A DNA stretch of 64,000 bases, from positions 341,451-405,450 of the forward strand of contig NZ_PPPV01000012.1 in NCBI RefSeq assembly GCF_002901705.1, read 5' to 3'. Source of the DNA: Staphylococcus lugdunensis (GTDB taxonomy: Bacteria; Bacillota; Bacilli; Staphylococcales; Staphylococcaceae). The notes beneath the pieces are model-generated. The model did not search any database, was not told the origin of the DNA, and was given only the letters and a program-made list of their open reading frames with translations. Within the stretch, counting starts at the first letter, position 1; every line of letters starts with the position of its first letter. The translations under genes and the position numbers were made by a program. Positions 37,627 through 51,145 of the stretch are shown here, one piece after another.

Positions 37627-37778
37627 GTTAATTAAAGAAGATTGTTCTATAGTCATATCTATTCCTAATAGCTTGATTTAAAATAGTTACTCCCTTAATT
37701 TTTATTATTTTACTTTTCCATATATGGTAACATAAGAACATATGAGAATTATTAACATATGGGAAGGAGCTAATCATC

Positions 37779-38945
37779 ATGAGATATTTAACATCCGGTG
37801 AATCACATGGTCCACAACTTACTGTTATTATTGAAGGTGTTCCTGCAAATTTAGCGATTAACGCAGAAGATATTAATAAGGAAATGTTTAAACGTCAAGG
37901 CGGTTATGGAAGAGGACGTAGAATGCAAATAGAAAAAGATGCCGTACAAATTGTTTCTGGCGTTAGAAATGGCTATACATTGGGAAGTCCAATTACTATT
38001 GTCGTAACAAATGATGATTTCACTCATTGGCGCAATATCATGGGTGTAGAACCAATCACAGCAAAAGAACAACAAGAAATGAAGCGAACCATTACTAAAC
38101 CGAGACCAGGTCATGCCGATTTAATTGGTGGTATGAAATATAATCATAGAGATTTGAGAAATGTCTTAGAGCGTTCTTCTGCAAGAGAAACAGCTGCACG
38201 CGTAGCTGTAGGTGCAGTATGTAAACTATTATTGGCACAGCTTGGTATAAATATGTATAGTCGTGTTGTAGAGATTGGTGGTATTAAAGACAAAGCTTTA
38301 TACGATCCAAACATTTTCAAATCAAATATTGATAAAAATGATGTACGTGTGGTTGATGACAAGATTGCTCAAGCAATGCGCGATAAAATAGATGAAGCTA
38401 AACGAGAAGGGGACTCAATTGGCGGTGTTGTTCAAGTGATGGTTGAACATATGCCAGTTGGTGTTGGTAGTTATGTACAATACGATAGAAAATTAGATGG
38501 TCGTATTGCTCAAGGTGTTGTTAGTATTAATGCCTTTAAAGGTGTGAGTTTCGGTGAAGGATTTAAAGCTGCTGAAAAACCTGGAAGTGCGATTCAAGAT
38601 GAAATTCATTATGATAAAAATAAAGGATATTATAGAGCTACAAATCATCTAGGTGGCTTTGAAGGTGGAATGACAAACGGTATGCCACTAATTATTAATG
38701 GTGTGATGAAACCTATTCCAACATTATATAAACCTTTAAATTCTGTAGATATCAATACGAAAGAGGACTTTAAAGCAACCATTGAACGTTCAGACAGTTG
38801 TGCTGTACCTGCCGCAAGTGTAGTTTGTGAACATGTCGTTGCCTTTGAAATAGCGAAAGCAATACTTGAAGAATTTCAATCTAACCACATGGAGCAACTT
38901 GTGTCACAAATCGAAGAACGTCGTCAATTAAATATTGAATTTTAG
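37779..38945 (+). CDS. aroC: Chorismate synthase
   Basis: 388 residues. The signature [17 protein letters not shown] is at the N-terminus; [34 protein letters not shown] and [15 protein letters not shown] are the other two family blocks. It converts EPSP to chorismate using reduced FMN. GGGAAGGAG precedes the ATG. It is first of aroC-aroB-aroA; product feeds both aromatic amino acids and menaquinone. Confidence 0.97.
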   Translation: MRYLTSGESHGPQLTVIIEGVPANLAINAEDINKEMFKRQGGYGRGRRMQIEKDAVQIVSGVRNGYTLGSPITIVVTNDDFTHWRNIMGVEPITAKEQQEMKRTITKPRPGHADLIGGMKYNHRDLRNVLERSSARETAARVAVGAVCKLLLAQLGINMYSRVVEIGGIKDKALYDPNIFKSNIDKNDVRVVDDKIAQAMRDKIDEAKREGDSIGGVVQVMVEHMPVGVGSYVQYDRKLDGRIAQGVVSINAFKGVSFGEGFKAAEKPGSAIQDEIHYDKNKGYYRATNHLGGFEGGMTNGMPLIINGVMKPIPTLYKPLNSVDINTKEDFKATIERSDSCAVPAASVVCEHVVAFEIAKAILEEFQSNHMEQLVSQIEERRQLNIEF

Positions 38946-38978
38946 ACAAGTTTAATCAATAAATAGAAGGTGTATTCA

Positions 38979-40043
38979 ATGGAATTAACAACAACTTATG
39001 ACACAAATAATTATCCCATTATTGTAGAACACGGTGCATTTCAATATCTATCAAGCGTCACAGATGACTATGATAAAATTTTCGTTATAGTTGATGAATA
39101 TGTAGATTTTAACTTCAAAGCCAAAATTAATGATTATGTAACTGCGCAACATGCAATCAAAATTACCATTCCAGCAGGAGAACGTACCAAATCATTTGAC
39201 CATTATCATCAAGTCATTGAACAAATACTTAGTTATCAACCAACGCGTGAAACATGTTTAGTTGCGATTGGTGGTGGTGCTACAGGAGATTTTACAGGAT
39301 TTTTGGCAGCAACCTTATTAAGAGGAGTCCATTTTATTCAAGTGCCAACAACCATATTGGCTCATGATTCAAGCGTTGGTGGTAAAGTAGGCATTAATTC
39401 TCAACATGGTAAGAATTTAATTGGAGCATTCCATCGTCCTAATGCTGTCGTCTATGACTTGGATTTTCTTCAAACATTGCCATATGAAGAAGTATTAAGT
39501 GGTTATACCGAAGTATATAAACATGCATTATTATCCAATACGTATGACTTTCAATCTATAGAAAACGCCTTTCCAAACCAATCAAAATTACAATCTTTAA
39601 AAGATATTGAGCATTTTATTTTTAAAGGCATTCAAACTAAACTTGAAATTATCACTGAGGATGAAAAAGAGCAAGGCAAACGAAAATTTTTAAACTTGGG
39701 TCATACTTTTGGTCACGCAATAGAATATCAATATAAAATCCCTCATGGTCACGCGATTATGTTCGGTATCATTTATCAATTTATAGTTGCTAATGAAATA
39801 TTAAGATCAAACTTTAATATTAAACACTTTGTAGACTATGCAGAGAAATTACAATACCCAACGCAATTTATTTCAACAATGCAGTTTGATCAACTATATC
39901 ATCTCATGTTAGGTGATAAGAAAAATAATGGTAAGGGTATTCAAATGGTATTACTTAAATCTATTGGACAACCGGTTGTTCAGCACGTAGATAAAGACAT
40001 ACTTCATAAGGCATTTAAAGATTTATTATCATATTATAAGTAG
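38979..40043 (+). CDS. aroB: 3-dehydroquinate synthase
   Basis: 354 residues from ATG at 38979, after GAAGGTG; the in-frame GTG at 38970 is part of that binding site. NAD-binding IGGGATGDFTGFLAATLLRG and the zinc ligands in LNLGHTFGHAIE and HGHAI are present. It forms the first carbocyclic compound of the shikimate pathway. It lies between aroC and aroA. Confidence 0.96.
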   Translation: MELTTTYDTNNYPIIVEHGAFQYLSSVTDDYDKIFVIVDEYVDFNFKAKINDYVTAQHAIKITIPAGERTKSFDHYHQVIEQILSYQPTRETCLVAIGGGATGDFTGFLAATLLRGVHFIQVPTTILAHDSSVGGKVGINSQHGKNLIGAFHRPNAVVYDLDFLQTLPYEEVLSGYTEVYKHALLSNTYDFQSIENAFPNQSKLQSLKDIEHFIFKGIQTKLEIITEDEKEQGKRKFLNLGHTFGHAIEYQYKIPHGHAIMFGIIYQFIVANEILRSNFNIKHFVDYAEKLQYPTQFISTMQFDQLYHLMLGDKKNNGKGIQMVLLKSIGQPVVQHVDKDILHKAFKDLLSYYK

Positions 40044-40053
40044 GTGATATAGC

Positions 40054-41349
40054 ATGACACAAACCATTCATATTACAGGTCCACTCAAAGGTGAAATAAC
40101 GGTTCCTGGTGATAAATCTATGACACATCGCGCTATTATGTTAGCTTCATTAGCATCTGGAAAAACAGCTATTTATCAACCGCTTTTAGGTGAAGATTGT
40201 TTGAGAACATTAAATATCTTCAAGTTACTTGGTGTAGATATTACCATTAAAGATGATAATGTTTATATCGATTCTCCTGGTTATAGGAACTTTAAGACAC
40301 CTCATCAAGTACTATATACTGGTAATTCAGGTACAACAACAAGATTATTAGCAGGATTACTAAGTGGCGTTGGGATTCAAAGCGTTTTATCAGGTGATAT
40401 TTCAATTGGAAAAAGACCTATGGATCGTATACTTAAACCCCTGCAATTAATGCAAGCTAATATTTCAAGTGTTGATAATAATTACACGCCACTCATTATT
40501 CAACCAGGAAATATTCATGGTATTCGATACGAGATGGAGGTTGCAAGTGCACAAGTTAAAAGTGCGATACTGCTTGCAAGTTTATTTGCCAATGATAGCA
40601 CGACAGTTATAGAGAAAGAATTAAGTAGAAATCATACTGAAACAATGTTTAAACATTTTAATATTCCAATTACGATTGATGGTAAATCTATTACAGTACC
40701 AAAGAATGCTATTCAACATATTAAAGCACGTGATTTCACTGTACCTGGCGATATTTCATCAGCTGCTTTCTTTATTGTGGCAGCTTTAATTACACCTGGC
40801 AGTGATATTACAATTCATAACGTTGGCATTAATCCAACACGATCAGGTATTATAGATATCGCACTAAAAATGGGTGCGCACATTGAACTTTTAAATCAAA
40901 CACAAGAGGCTGAACCTACTGCATCAATTCATGTTCAATATACACCAAATTTAAAACCAATTCATATTGATGGTGAGCTTGTGCCTAAATCGATTGATGA
41001 ATTACCAATTATCGCGTTACTATGTACACAAGCAACAGGTACAAGCATTATTAAAGATGCTACAGAATTAAAAGTGAAAGAAACAAACCGTATTGATACA
41101 ACTGCAGATATGCTAGGCTTATTAGGATTTGATATTCAACCCACTGCGGACGGCCTAATCATCCATCCATCATCATTGACGAGAGCTGCAGTAGTTGATA
41201 GCTTATCCGATCATCGTATTGGTATGATGTTAGCCATTGGATCATTACTTTCATCAGAACCACTTGAAATTAAACAGTTCGATGCTGTAAATGTTTCTTT
41301 TCCAGGTTTCTTATCAAAATTAAAGCAGTTAGAAAATGAGGGAGAATAA
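40054..41349 (+). CDS. aroA: 3-phosphoshikimate 1-carboxyvinyltransferase (EPSP synthase)
   Basis: 431 residues. K21 in [10 protein letters not shown] binds phosphate, and [12 protein letters not shown] at 90-101 is the form typical of class II enzymes, in contrast to GNAGTAMRPL of class I. Class II enzymes of Staphylococcus are known to tolerate glyphosate. [19 protein letters not shown] and the C-terminal [10 protein letters not shown] are conserved. The next gene starts three bases later. Confidence 0.96.
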   Translation: MTQTIHITGPLKGEITVPGDKSMTHRAIMLASLASGKTAIYQPLLGEDCLRTLNIFKLLGVDITIKDDNVYIDSPGYRNFKTPHQVLYTGNSGTTTRLLAGLLSGVGIQSVLSGDISIGKRPMDRILKPLQLMQANISSVDNNYTPLIIQPGNIHGIRYEMEVASAQVKSAILLASLFANDSTTVIEKELSRNHTETMFKHFNIPITIDGKSITVPKNAIQHIKARDFTVPGDISSAAFFIVAALITPGSDITIHNVGINPTRSGIIDIALKMGAHIELLNQTQEAEPTASIHVQYTPNLKPIHIDGELVPKSIDELPIIALLCTQATGTSIIKDATELKVKETNRIDTTADMLGLLGFDIQPTADGLIIHPSSLTRAAVVDSLSDHRIGMMLAIGSLLSSEPLEIKQFDAVNVSFPGFLSKLKQLENEGE

Positions 41350-41352
41350 CAA

Positions 41353-43181
<1,829 letters not shown>

Positions 43182-43184
43182 ATT

Positions 43185-43781
43185 ATGCGCATTCGTGAAA
43201 TTTGGGAACTATCCTTATATTATAAACCGTTTCTTTTATTGCTTTTGTTTTGCAATGTTTTAGGTACGTTATATGGCTATTACTGGTATGCTGAACAATT
43301 ATCTTCAACAACATGGTATTTTTTACCATTTGTACCTGATAGTCCAACCGCTTCGTTATTTTTATGTTTAACATTATATTGCTTCTTGAACAATAAACGT
43401 TGTAGTATTGTTGGTACTCTAGCTTTTTTAACATTGTTTAAATATGGTATTTGGGCTGTCAGCATGAACATTTTAATGTTTATTGAAATTCATGATATAA
43501 CAATAAATGGTCTACTCCTGCTATTATCTCACGCCATAATGGCTATGGAAGCATGTTATATTTATCCACGACTACAACGTTCGTCTTTTGCAATAGCAGT
43601 TGGTTCATTATGGCTATTCATTAACGATGCGATAGACTATCTATTTGAGCAGTATCCTATATATGACTTTATCGCTATGCACCTTGTTCCAATTGCTGTA
43701 TTTACAGTATGTTTAAGTTTCATGAGTATTCTGTTATATTATATATTTGGTTCCATATTAAAGTTTAAATTATTTGCTTAA
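43185..43781 (+). CDS. DUF1405 integral membrane protein (YpjA-like)
   Basis: 198 residues with six predicted membrane segments. The conserved block GTLYGYYWYAEQL at about 27-39 and NDAIDYLFEQYP near 147 identify the family. Function is unknown. The start is three bases after the previous stop, so it is in the same operon. Confidence 0.8.
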   Translation: MRIREIWELSLYYKPFLLLLLFCNVLGTLYGYYWYAEQLSSTTWYFLPFVPDSPTASLFLCLTLYCFLNNKRCSIVGTLAFLTLFKYGIWAVSMNILMFIEIHDITINGLLLLLSHAIMAMEACYIYPRLQRSSFAIAVGSLWLFINDAIDYLFEQYPIYDFIAMHLVPIAVFTVCLSFMSILLYYIFGSILKFKLFA

Positions 43782-43826
43782 TGTGCGTGTTCTCAGTAAA
43801 ATATTATCAAAGGGAGAGTGAGTTTA

Positions 43827-44522
43827 ATGTCTTTAATGTCTTATATAATTTATATTGTCATCATTATGGCGATTCCTATGTGGGCACAACACAACGTAAA
43901 GTCAAATTATGAAAAATATTCACAAGTCAGATCTACAAGTGGTAAAACAGGACGTGAAGTCGCTGAAGAAATCCTGAATGCTAACGGTATTTATGATGTC
44001 GAAGTAGTACGAGGAGAAGGCTTTTTAACAGATCACTACGATCCAAAAAAGAAAGTCGTTTGTTTATCTCCAGCTAACTTTGATCGTCCATCTGTAGCTG
44101 GCACAGCAATTGCTGCGCACGAAGTTGGGCATGCAATTCAACATGCACAAGGTTATGCATTCTTACGCTTTAGAACAGCGTTAGTACCTTTTGCAAATAT
44201 TGGTAGTTCACTAAGTTATATGCTTGTCTTATTAGGTATTGTATTAACAACACTTGGTAGTGCTTTTGGCTCAACAGCGTTATGGGTTGGTGCAGGATTA
44301 ATGTCACTAGCCGTATTGTTTTCAATCGTTACTTTACCAGTAGAGTTTGATGCCAGCTCACGTGCTATGAAACAAATACAAAGCTTAAATATTGTAAATG
44401 AAAAAGAATATAAACATGCTAAAAAAGTTTTATCAGCCGCTGCGATGACATATGTGGCAGCTACTGCAACAGCTGTTGCTGAACTTGTAAGACTTATCCT
44501 TATTGCGCGTTCTAGTGATTAA
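43827..44522 (+). CDS. Neutral zinc metallopeptidase, membrane-bound (YugP-like)
   Basis: 231 residues from ATG at 43827, eight bases after AAGGGAG. An N-terminal membrane helix is followed by the zinc motif H98-E99-V-G-H102 (AAHEVGHAIQHA), two further membrane segments around 130-175, and the family block PVEFDASSRAMKQI. The substrate is unknown. It ends the run of genes that begins with aroC; a terminator follows. Confidence 0.88.
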   Translation: MSLMSYIIYIVIIMAIPMWAQHNVKSNYEKYSQVRSTSGKTGREVAEEILNANGIYDVEVVRGEGFLTDHYDPKKKVVCLSPANFDRPSVAGTAIAAHEVGHAIQHAQGYAFLRFRTALVPFANIGSSLSYMLVLLGIVLTTLGSAFGSTALWVGAGLMSLAVLFSIVTLPVEFDASSRAMKQIQSLNIVNEKEYKHAKKVLSAAAMTYVAATATAVAELVRLILIARSSD

Positions 44523-44580
44523 CAAGTAAATATAGCATTTAATGCTACAATTTTGAGATATTCGTATAGCCATATTCTTT

Positions 44581-44612
44581 AACAAGGTGCACAAGTTGTA
44601 CCTTGTTTTTTA
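44581..44612 (+). terminator. Terminator after the metallopeptidase gene
   Basis: AACAAGGTGCA pairs with TGTACCTTGTT (one G-T pair) over CAAGT and is followed by TTTTTATTTG. Confidence 0.88.
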
Positions 44613-44691
44613 TTTGTCATTGCACGACGAATGCATGTTCAGAAATTTTGATATATACTATATAAGACATAATTATTAAAGGAGAATGACA

Positions 44692-45015
44692 ATGACTAAA
44701 TCTATGAAAGAGATGCAAAAAGAAGTCGATGCATACATCAGTCAATTTAAAGCGGGATACTTTTCTCCTTTAGCCAACTTAGCACGCTTAACAGAAGAAG
44801 TTGGCGAATTAGCTAGAGAAATTAATCATTATTATGGTGAGAAACAAAAGAAAGATTCAGAAGAAGATAACACCGTAAAAGCCGAACTAGGGGACAATTT
44901 ATTTGTACTTCTTTGCATCGCTAACTCTTTAAACATTGATATGACTGACAGCTTTAATGAAACGATGAAAAAGTTTAATACACGTGATAAAAACCGTTTT
45001 GAGCGCAAGTCTTGA
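44692..45015 (+). CDS. MazG-like nucleotide pyrophosphohydrolase (YpjD-like)
   Basis: 107 residues from ATG at 44692, seven bases after AAAGGAG; the ATG two codons earlier is too close. The all-alpha NTP pyrophosphatase motif EEVGELAREI with ELGDNLFVLLCIANSLNID supplies the E-x2-E ... E-x2-D metal site. It probably hydrolyses a non-canonical nucleotide. It is the lead gene of the bshA-cca-birA group. Confidence 0.85.
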   Translation: MTKSMKEMQKEVDAYISQFKAGYFSPLANLARLTEEVGELAREINHYYGEKQKKDSEEDNTVKAELGDNLFVLLCIANSLNIDMTDSFNETMKKFNTRDKNRFERKS

Positions 45016-45041
45016 TGTAATAGGAAGGGAGTTATGGCTAA

Positions 45042-46160
45042 ATGAAAATTGGGATTACATGCTACCCATCAATGGGTGGCTCGGGAATTATTGCTACAGA
45101 ACTCGGCATTAAGATGGCAGAACGTGGTCATGAAGTTCATTTTATTACTTCAAATCTACCATTTAGAATTAGAAAGCCTTTGCCAAACGTCACTTTTCAT
45201 CAAGTTGAAGTTAATCAATACGCCGTATTTCAATATCCGCCTTATGATATCACTTTAAGTACAAAAATTGCGGAAGTTATTAAAGAGTATGATTTAGATA
45301 TATTACACATGCATTACGCAGTTCCACATGCTGTTTGCGGCATACTTGCTCGCCAAATGTCTGGTAAAGATATAAAAATCATGACAACACTTCATGGCAC
45401 AGATATCACAGTACTTGGTTATGACCACACATTAAAAGATGCTATAAAATTCGGAATCGAAGAAAGTGACATAGTGACAAGCGTCAGTCAGTCATTAGCT
45501 AAACAAACTAAAGATATTATTGAGACTGATAAAGATATCATTCCTATTTATAACTTTGTGCGTGAGGATGAATTTCCGACAAAACATGATGAGTCTCTAA
45601 AGAACATGTATGGTATTCTTCCTGAGGAGAGCGTACTTATTCATGTATCTAATTTTAGACGTGTTAAACGCATAGATACTATAATTGAGACTTTTGCAAA
45701 AGTACATCAATCCATACCAAGTAAGTTATTATTGTTGGGTGATGGCCCTGAACTCTGTGATATGCGTCAAAAAGCACGTGACCTTAATGTAGAAGATCAT
45801 GTGTTATTTTTAGGAAAGCAAGATTGTGTGAGTGAATTTTATCAACTTGCAGATATTGTCTTACTTTTAAGTGAAAAGGAAAGTTTTGGGTTAAGCTTGT
45901 TGGAAGCGATGAAGACAGGCGTCGTACCGATTGGCTCAAACGCAGGAGGCATTAAAGAAGTTATCAAGCATGGAGAAACAGGTTATATCGTTGACGTTGG
46001 TGATAGTGCACAGGCTAGTGAATATGTGCTAGAACTATTAAATAATCCACAATTATATCAGACGATACAACACAATATGCTAAAGGATATTAAAGAACGT
46101 TTTGGCTCAGAACTTATTACTGACCAATATGAATATTATTACAATAAAATGTTACAGTAA
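45042..46160 (+). CDS. bshA: N-acetyl-alpha-D-glucosaminyl L-malate synthase BshA
   Basis: 372 residues, GT4 glycosyltransferase. GITCYPSMGGSGIIATELGIKMAERGHEVHFIT is the BshA N-terminal block, and the sugar-nucleotide site EKESFGLSLLEAMKTGVVPIGSNAGGIKEVI carries the E-x7-E motif. It joins UDP-GlcNAc to malate in the first step of bacillithiol synthesis. bdr at 25.5 kb serves the same redox system. Confidence 0.95.
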   Translation: MKIGITCYPSMGGSGIIATELGIKMAERGHEVHFITSNLPFRIRKPLPNVTFHQVEVNQYAVFQYPPYDITLSTKIAEVIKEYDLDILHMHYAVPHAVCGILARQMSGKDIKIMTTLHGTDITVLGYDHTLKDAIKFGIEESDIVTSVSQSLAKQTKDIIETDKDIIPIYNFVREDEFPTKHDESLKNMYGILPEESVLIHVSNFRRVKRIDTIIETFAKVHQSIPSKLLLLGDGPELCDMRQKARDLNVEDHVLFLGKQDCVSEFYQLADIVLLLSEKESFGLSLLEAMKTGVVPIGSNAGGIKEVIKHGETGYIVDVGDSAQASEYVLELLNNPQLYQTIQHNMLKDIKERFGSELITDQYEYYYNKMLQ

Positions 46161-46172
46161 AAGAGGTATCAG

Positions 46173-47375
46173 ATGTCATATAGATTATTTGAACAAGCAA
46201 AACCTTTACTAACAAAAATTCAGCAACACGGTTACGAGGCTTATTTTGTAGGTGGATCAGTGCGTGACTATATTATGGGACGAGATATACATGATATTGA
46301 TATCACAACAAGCGCTACACCTGATGAAATTGAAACAATATTTCAGCATACAATTCCTATTGGCAAAGCACATGGCACAATCAATGTTGTTTATGGACAG
46401 CATAATTATGAAGTAACTACATTTCGAGCAGAAGAAGAATATACAGACCATCGTCGCCCTAGTGAGGTAACGTTTGTCAGAAATTTGTATCAAGATGTTG
46501 AACGTCGTGATTTTACCATGAATGCCATTGCAATGGACAAATCTTATCAAATCTACGATTACTTTGGTGGACAAGCTGATATTAAGCAACACATTATCCG
46601 AACGGTAGGAGAGCCTCATGAGCGATTTGAAGAAGATGCTCTGCGAATATTACGTGGTCTCCGTTTCGAGGCTCAATTAGGCTTTACAATTGATACAACA
46701 ACATTTCTTGCCATGCAACAACGTGTGGCAGATACAGCTTACTTATCTATAGAACGTATTATCGTTGAATTAAAAAAATTAATACAAGGGCATTATGTGT
46801 CATCCAGTTACAAGCATATGATTCAGCTAGGGTTGTTTAACCATATCCCATTCTTTGAATCTATAGATATGAACAAATTTATAGTAACAGAGCCTATGTC
46901 TTTCGAACTATGGATTGCATCATTGTTGTTTGCAACAAATAGTCAATTTTCTCTTACTTCTCTCAAAATAAGTAACAACGAGAAACAAAAGATTAAACAA
47001 TTGCTATCTTTGCTTCAACTTTTGAATAAGATAAAATCAAAACAAGATTTACGTCTATTAGTATATGACTATGGCAGTCATTCTTTATTAGAAATCTTAA
47101 ACCATCGTCAAATGTTTCAAGATCAGCATATAAAAGTAGGTAATCCTGTTATCATTAATCCTGAAGTGATTCACGATATATCACAATCACTTATTATAAA
47201 TCAGCGTCAAGATATCGCAATAAGTGGTTATGATTTAATTAACTTCTTCAATAAAAAACGTGGTCCTTGGATTAAAACGGTATTAAGAATGATTGAAGTA
47301 GCAATTGTCAACAACAATGTGCAAAATAATAAAAAACAGATATTGAAGTGGGTGAAAAAACATGTCGAAATATAG
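46173..47375 (+). CDS. cca: CCA-adding tRNA nucleotidyltransferase
   Basis: 400 residues, class II. The nucleotidyltransferase motif GGSVRD (27-32) with the metal aspartates DID (41-43) is followed by RRDFTMNAIAMD and EDALRILRGLRFEAQLGF. No HD phosphatase domain is present, as in other Gram-positives. It overlaps birA by 14 bases. Confidence 0.95.
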   Translation: MSYRLFEQAKPLLTKIQQHGYEAYFVGGSVRDYIMGRDIHDIDITTSATPDEIETIFQHTIPIGKAHGTINVVYGQHNYEVTTFRAEEEYTDHRRPSEVTFVRNLYQDVERRDFTMNAIAMDKSYQIYDYFGGQADIKQHIIRTVGEPHERFEEDALRILRGLRFEAQLGFTIDTTTFLAMQQRVADTAYLSIERIIVELKKLIQGHYVSSSYKHMIQLGLFNHIPFFESIDMNKFIVTEPMSFELWIASLLFATNSQFSLTSLKISNNEKQKIKQLLSLLQLLNKIKSKQDLRLLVYDYGSHSLLEILNHRQMFQDQHIKVGNPVIINPEVIHDISQSLIINQRQDIAISGYDLINFFNKKRGPWIKTVLRMIEVAIVNNNVQNNKKQILKWVKKHVEI

Positions 47376-48333
47376 TCAAGATGTGATTAATATGCTATAT
47401 CAACATCACAACACATACATTTCAGGACAGCATATTGCCAATCAATTAAACATCTCACGTGCAGCTGTAAAGAAAATTATTGACCAATTAAAAGTCGAAG
47501 GTTGCGACATCGTATCGATTAATCATAAAGGACATCAGTTGAAATCGTTACCTGATCAATGGTATTTAGGCATTATTAAACCTATTGTCAACAAACATCA
47601 GATATTTGATCAAATAGAAGTTTATCGCACAGCCGATTCGACACAAATAATTGCTAAACAAATGTTAGTCAATAATTCTAAATCTTATCTAATATTGAGT
47701 GATGAACAAACAAAAGGACGTGGTCGCTTCAACCGAAATTGGAGTTCCTCTAAAGGGAAAGGCTTGTGGATGTCAGTTGTTTTAAGACCTAATGTACCAT
47801 TTGATATGATGCCTAAGTTCAACCTATTTATTGCTTTAGGTATTCGTGATGCTATTCAAGCATTTGCGAATGATGAGGTTAAAATAAAATGGCCAAATGA
47901 TATTTATATCGGTGATAAAAAAGTTTGCGGCTTCTTAACTGAAATGGTTGCGAATTACGATGCTGTTGAAGCAATCATTTGTGGTATTGGCATTAATATG
48001 AATCATACTGAAGATGATTTTATAGAAGAAATTAAGTCCAGAGCAACAAGCATACGCCTCCATGCCACACATAAAATTAATCGCTATGCATTTTTTGATC
48101 AGCTTATCTCACAAATTGTTTATCGCTATCAACAGTTTCTTACACAGCCATTTAATACCATCCGTGATGAATATATCAAAGCATCTAACATTTGGCAGCG
48201 TCAAATAAAATTCACTGAAAATGGCACGCAATTTATGGGTGAAGCGGAAGATATAGATTATAACGGCTTTTTAATTGTCAGAGATAACCAAGGGAATATG
48301 CGCCGTTTAATGAGTGCAGATATTGAAATATAA
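47362..48333 (+). CDS. birA: Biotin-protein ligase / biotin operon repressor BirA
   Basis: 323 residues. An N-terminal winged helix (residues 5-60, SGQHIANQLNISRAAVKKII) is joined to the ligase domain with the biotinyl-AMP loop KGRGRFNRNW (118-127), KWPNDIY and a C-terminal SH3-like domain. It biotinylates acetyl- and pyruvate carboxylases and can repress biotin genes. The ATG lies within the cca end. Confidence 0.95.
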   Translation: MSKYSQDVINMLYQHHNTYISGQHIANQLNISRAAVKKIIDQLKVEGCDIVSINHKGHQLKSLPDQWYLGIIKPIVNKHQIFDQIEVYRTADSTQIIAKQMLVNNSKSYLILSDEQTKGRGRFNRNWSSSKGKGLWMSVVLRPNVPFDMMPKFNLFIALGIRDAIQAFANDEVKIKWPNDIYIGDKKVCGFLTEMVANYDAVEAIICGIGINMNHTEDDFIEEIKSRATSIRLHATHKINRYAFFDQLISQIVYRYQQFLTQPFNTIRDEYIKASNIWQRQIKFTENGTQFMGEAEDIDYNGFLIVRDNQGNMRRLMSADIEI

Positions 48334-48356
48334 TCATGAGTTAAGGAGAGATAATC

Positions 48357-51038
48357 ATGGGGCAAACAAGTTACGCCGTTGTTGACTTAGAAACGACCGG
48401 TAACCAGCTTGATTACGATGAAATTATTCAAATAGGTATCACATTCGTTCGTGGCCAAAAAATTGTAGGTACCTACCATTCAATGATTAACACTGATGTA
48501 GAAATCCCTCCATTTATACAAGCGCTCACTTCAATAGAAGAAGATATGTTAAAGCAAGCACCATATTTTCATGAAGTTGCAGAAGACGTCTATAAACAGC
48601 TTAAAGATTCTGTGTTTGTTGCGCACAACGTTTCTTTTGATTTAACTTTTATTAAAAAGGCATTTAAACGTAATCACATCCATTTTCAACCCAAAAAGGT
48701 GATTGATACTGTTGAATTATTTAAAATTGCTTTCCCTACAGATAAAAGTTATCAGCTGAGTGAATTGGCAGAGGCACACCATATTCCATTAGATAATGCG
48801 CACCGTGCTGATGAAGATGCAACAACAACTGCAAAATTAATGATTAAAGCATTTCAAAAGTTTGAAACATTACCGCTAGACACGTTAAAACAATTATATT
48901 ATTTAAGCAAAAACTTAAAATATGACTTGTATCATATTTTGTTTGAAATGGTACGCCAATATAAAAACGCTTTGCCAGATAACAAATTCGACCGTTTTGA
49001 ACAAATTATGTATAAAAAACAAATCGATTTAAAAGCGCCAAAAACAGACTTTAATGGCTCTTTAAAAGACTTATATTCAAAAGTAGTGGCGCAATTAAAG
49101 TTAACTTATAGGCCACAACAATTATACTTATCTGAAATTATTCTTGATCAATTAATGCATAGTGATAAAGCCATGATAGAAGCACCACTAGGAAGTGGCA
49201 AGTCCTTAGCTTATTTGCTCGCAGCCTTAATGTATAACATTGAAACGGATAAACATGTCATGATTTCAACGAATACAAAGCTTTTACAGCATCAACTACT
49301 TTATAAAGATATCCCTGAACTCAATCAAGCATTAGAATTTAAAATTAATGCCTTATTGATTAAAAGCAAAAGTGAATATATTTCATTAGGATTAATCAGC
49401 CAAATATTGAAAGATGAAAATATCAATTATGAAGTAAGTATCTTGAAGATGAAACTGCTCATCTGGCTAACTGAGACTGAAACTGGCGACATACAAGAGC
49501 TTAATTTAAAAGGCGGTCAAAAGATGTACTTTGACCAAAAAATTGAAACATATGTTCCAGAAAAAAACGATGTTCATTTTTATAATTATATTAAACGCAA
49601 TGCACAAAACATTCAAATTGGTGTAACAAATCATGCACACCTCATTCATTCTGATCACGAAAATTCTATTTATGAATTATTTGACGATTGTATTATAGAT
49701 GAAGCACACCGTCTTCCTGACTATGCTTTAAATCAAGTCACTAACGAATTGAACTATGCAGATATAAAATATCAACTTGGCTTAATCGGTAAAAATGAAA
49801 ATGAAAAATTATTGAAAGCTATTGATCACTTAGAACAACAACGTATTCTAGAAAAATTAGACATCCCACCCATTGATGTTTTTGGCTTGAAATCTCATAT
49901 AACTGATATTCATGAATTAAATGAACGCTTATTTACTACAATATTTGATATTATACACAGCAGTGAAACACACGATGATGACACTCATCGATACCATTAT
50001 GTCTATGATTTTGATACACAATCCATTTTGAATGATTTACATCAAGTCATTACAAAAGTTAATAAAACCTTGGAATTCTTTAATGGTATGAGTCATAAAA
50101 CTGTTAAATCATTTAGAAAACAACTCCTATATCTTAATGAACGCTACAAGGCAATTGAAAACAGTTTATTAGAACATCACACGACGTTTATTGCCATAAA
50201 AAATTTACAGCAAAAATCGACCATTCGTTTATTTATTAAAGATTATAATGTCAAAGACGTTTTAACCTCACAAATTTTAGATAAATTTAAATCTTTAACT
50301 TTTATATCTGGTACTTTAACATTTAACCATTCGTTTGATGCCTTTAAAAATTGGTTTACCGAAACTGTCTCATTTAATACATTTGAAGTTCAAAATCCAA
50401 TGCCACAACTTAAAAATACAAATGTGTTTATACCTACTGATGTAGAACCTTATAACTATTTAAGCATTGAAGATTATGTTTCTTCAATCGTGCAATATTT
50501 AGAAGTTTATACACAAAAAACGCAATCAAAATGTCTCATTCTATTTACCAGCTATAAAATGATGCACATGGTACAAGAACTTATCAATGACTTACCATCA
50601 TTTGAAGATTATATCGTCTTGACACAACAACAAAATCAAAATTATAAAATTGTGCAGCAATTCAATAGTTTTGATAAAGCAATACTTTTAGGCACATCAA
50701 CATTTTTTGAAGGTTTTGATTTTCAATCAAATGGCATTAAATGTGTCATGATTGCTAAATTACCATTTATGAATAAATATAATACAAAATATTGGCTGAT
50801 GGATTCAGAGTTCAAATCTACATTTAAAGAATATGTATTACCTGATGCAGTTACACGATTTAGACAAGGATTAGGACGTTTAATTCGTAACGAAGAAGAT
50901 CAAGGTTTAATCATTTCATTTGATGACAGATTAATTCATAGTAACTATAAAAATTTCTTTTCTCAAGTACTTGTAGATTATCGTCAGAATAAAGGTGATA
51001 TCCAGCAATTCAATAAATTACTCAATAAGATTAAATAA
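48357..51038 (+). CDS. dinG: DinG family exonuclease/helicase-like protein
   Basis: 893 residues. The N-terminal DEDDh exonuclease domain begins VVDLETTG (D10, E12), with HNVSFD and H-x4-D (HRADEDA). The helicase-like half has [15 protein letters not shown] and [11 protein letters not shown]. The region that holds four iron-sulfur cysteines in E. coli DinG contains none here ([13 protein letters not shown]). S. aureus DinG of the same design was reported to be a 3'-5' exonuclease and not a helicase. GGAGAG precedes the ATG. It is separate from asnS, which has its own leader. Confidence 0.93.
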   Translation: MGQTSYAVVDLETTGNQLDYDEIIQIGITFVRGQKIVGTYHSMINTDVEIPPFIQALTSIEEDMLKQAPYFHEVAEDVYKQLKDSVFVAHNVSFDLTFIKKAFKRNHIHFQPKKVIDTVELFKIAFPTDKSYQLSELAEAHHIPLDNAHRADEDATTTAKLMIKAFQKFETLPLDTLKQLYYLSKNLKYDLYHILFEMVRQYKNALPDNKFDRFEQIMYKKQIDLKAPKTDFNGSLKDLYSKVVAQLKLTYRPQQLYLSEIILDQLMHSDKAMIEAPLGSGKSLAYLLAALMYNIETDKHVMISTNTKLLQHQLLYKDIPELNQALEFKINALLIKSKSEYISLGLISQILKDENINYEVSILKMKLLIWLTETETGDIQELNLKGGQKMYFDQKIETYVPEKNDVHFYNYIKRNAQNIQIGVTNHAHLIHSDHENSIYELFDDCIIDEAHRLPDYALNQVTNELNYADIKYQLGLIGKNENEKLLKAIDHLEQQRILEKLDIPPIDVFGLKSHITDIHELNERLFTTIFDIIHSSETHDDDTHRYHYVYDFDTQSILNDLHQVITKVNKTLEFFNGMSHKTVKSFRKQLLYLNERYKAIENSLLEHHTTFIAIKNLQQKSTIRLFIKDYNVKDVLTSQILDKFKSLTFISGTLTFNHSFDAFKNWFTETVSFNTFEVQNPMPQLKNTNVFIPTDVEPYNYLSIEDYVSSIVQYLEVYTQKTQSKCLILFTSYKMMHMVQELINDLPSFEDYIVLTQQQNQNYKIVQQFNSFDKAILLGTSTFFEGFDFQSNGIKCVMIAKLPFMNKYNTKYWLMDSEFKSTFKEYVLPDAVTRFRQGLGRLIRNEEDQGLIISFDDRLIHSNYKNFFSQVLVDYRQNKGDIQQFNKLLNKIK

Positions 51039-51145
51039 GCTTGAAACACTAGTAAAAATAAAATATGGACAACTAGAACTTACATAGTGCTTTTGTTAAA
51101 ATGAAAGAGTATTAATAAACAGAAATACACAATAGGAGACGAGTT

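Larger units (their letters stand above)
37385..37778. other. Gene-free interval between ndk and aroC
   Basis: It holds the ndk terminator (37466-37506) and a family II repeat (37517-37626). About 150 AT-rich bases follow, which must carry the aroC promoter. No coding frame with a ribosome binding site was seen. Confidence 0.7.

Noticed and set aside
51039-51145. T-box riboswitch before asnS
   Set aside because: The gap is only 107 bases and has neither the T-box sequence nor a specifier stem and terminator.
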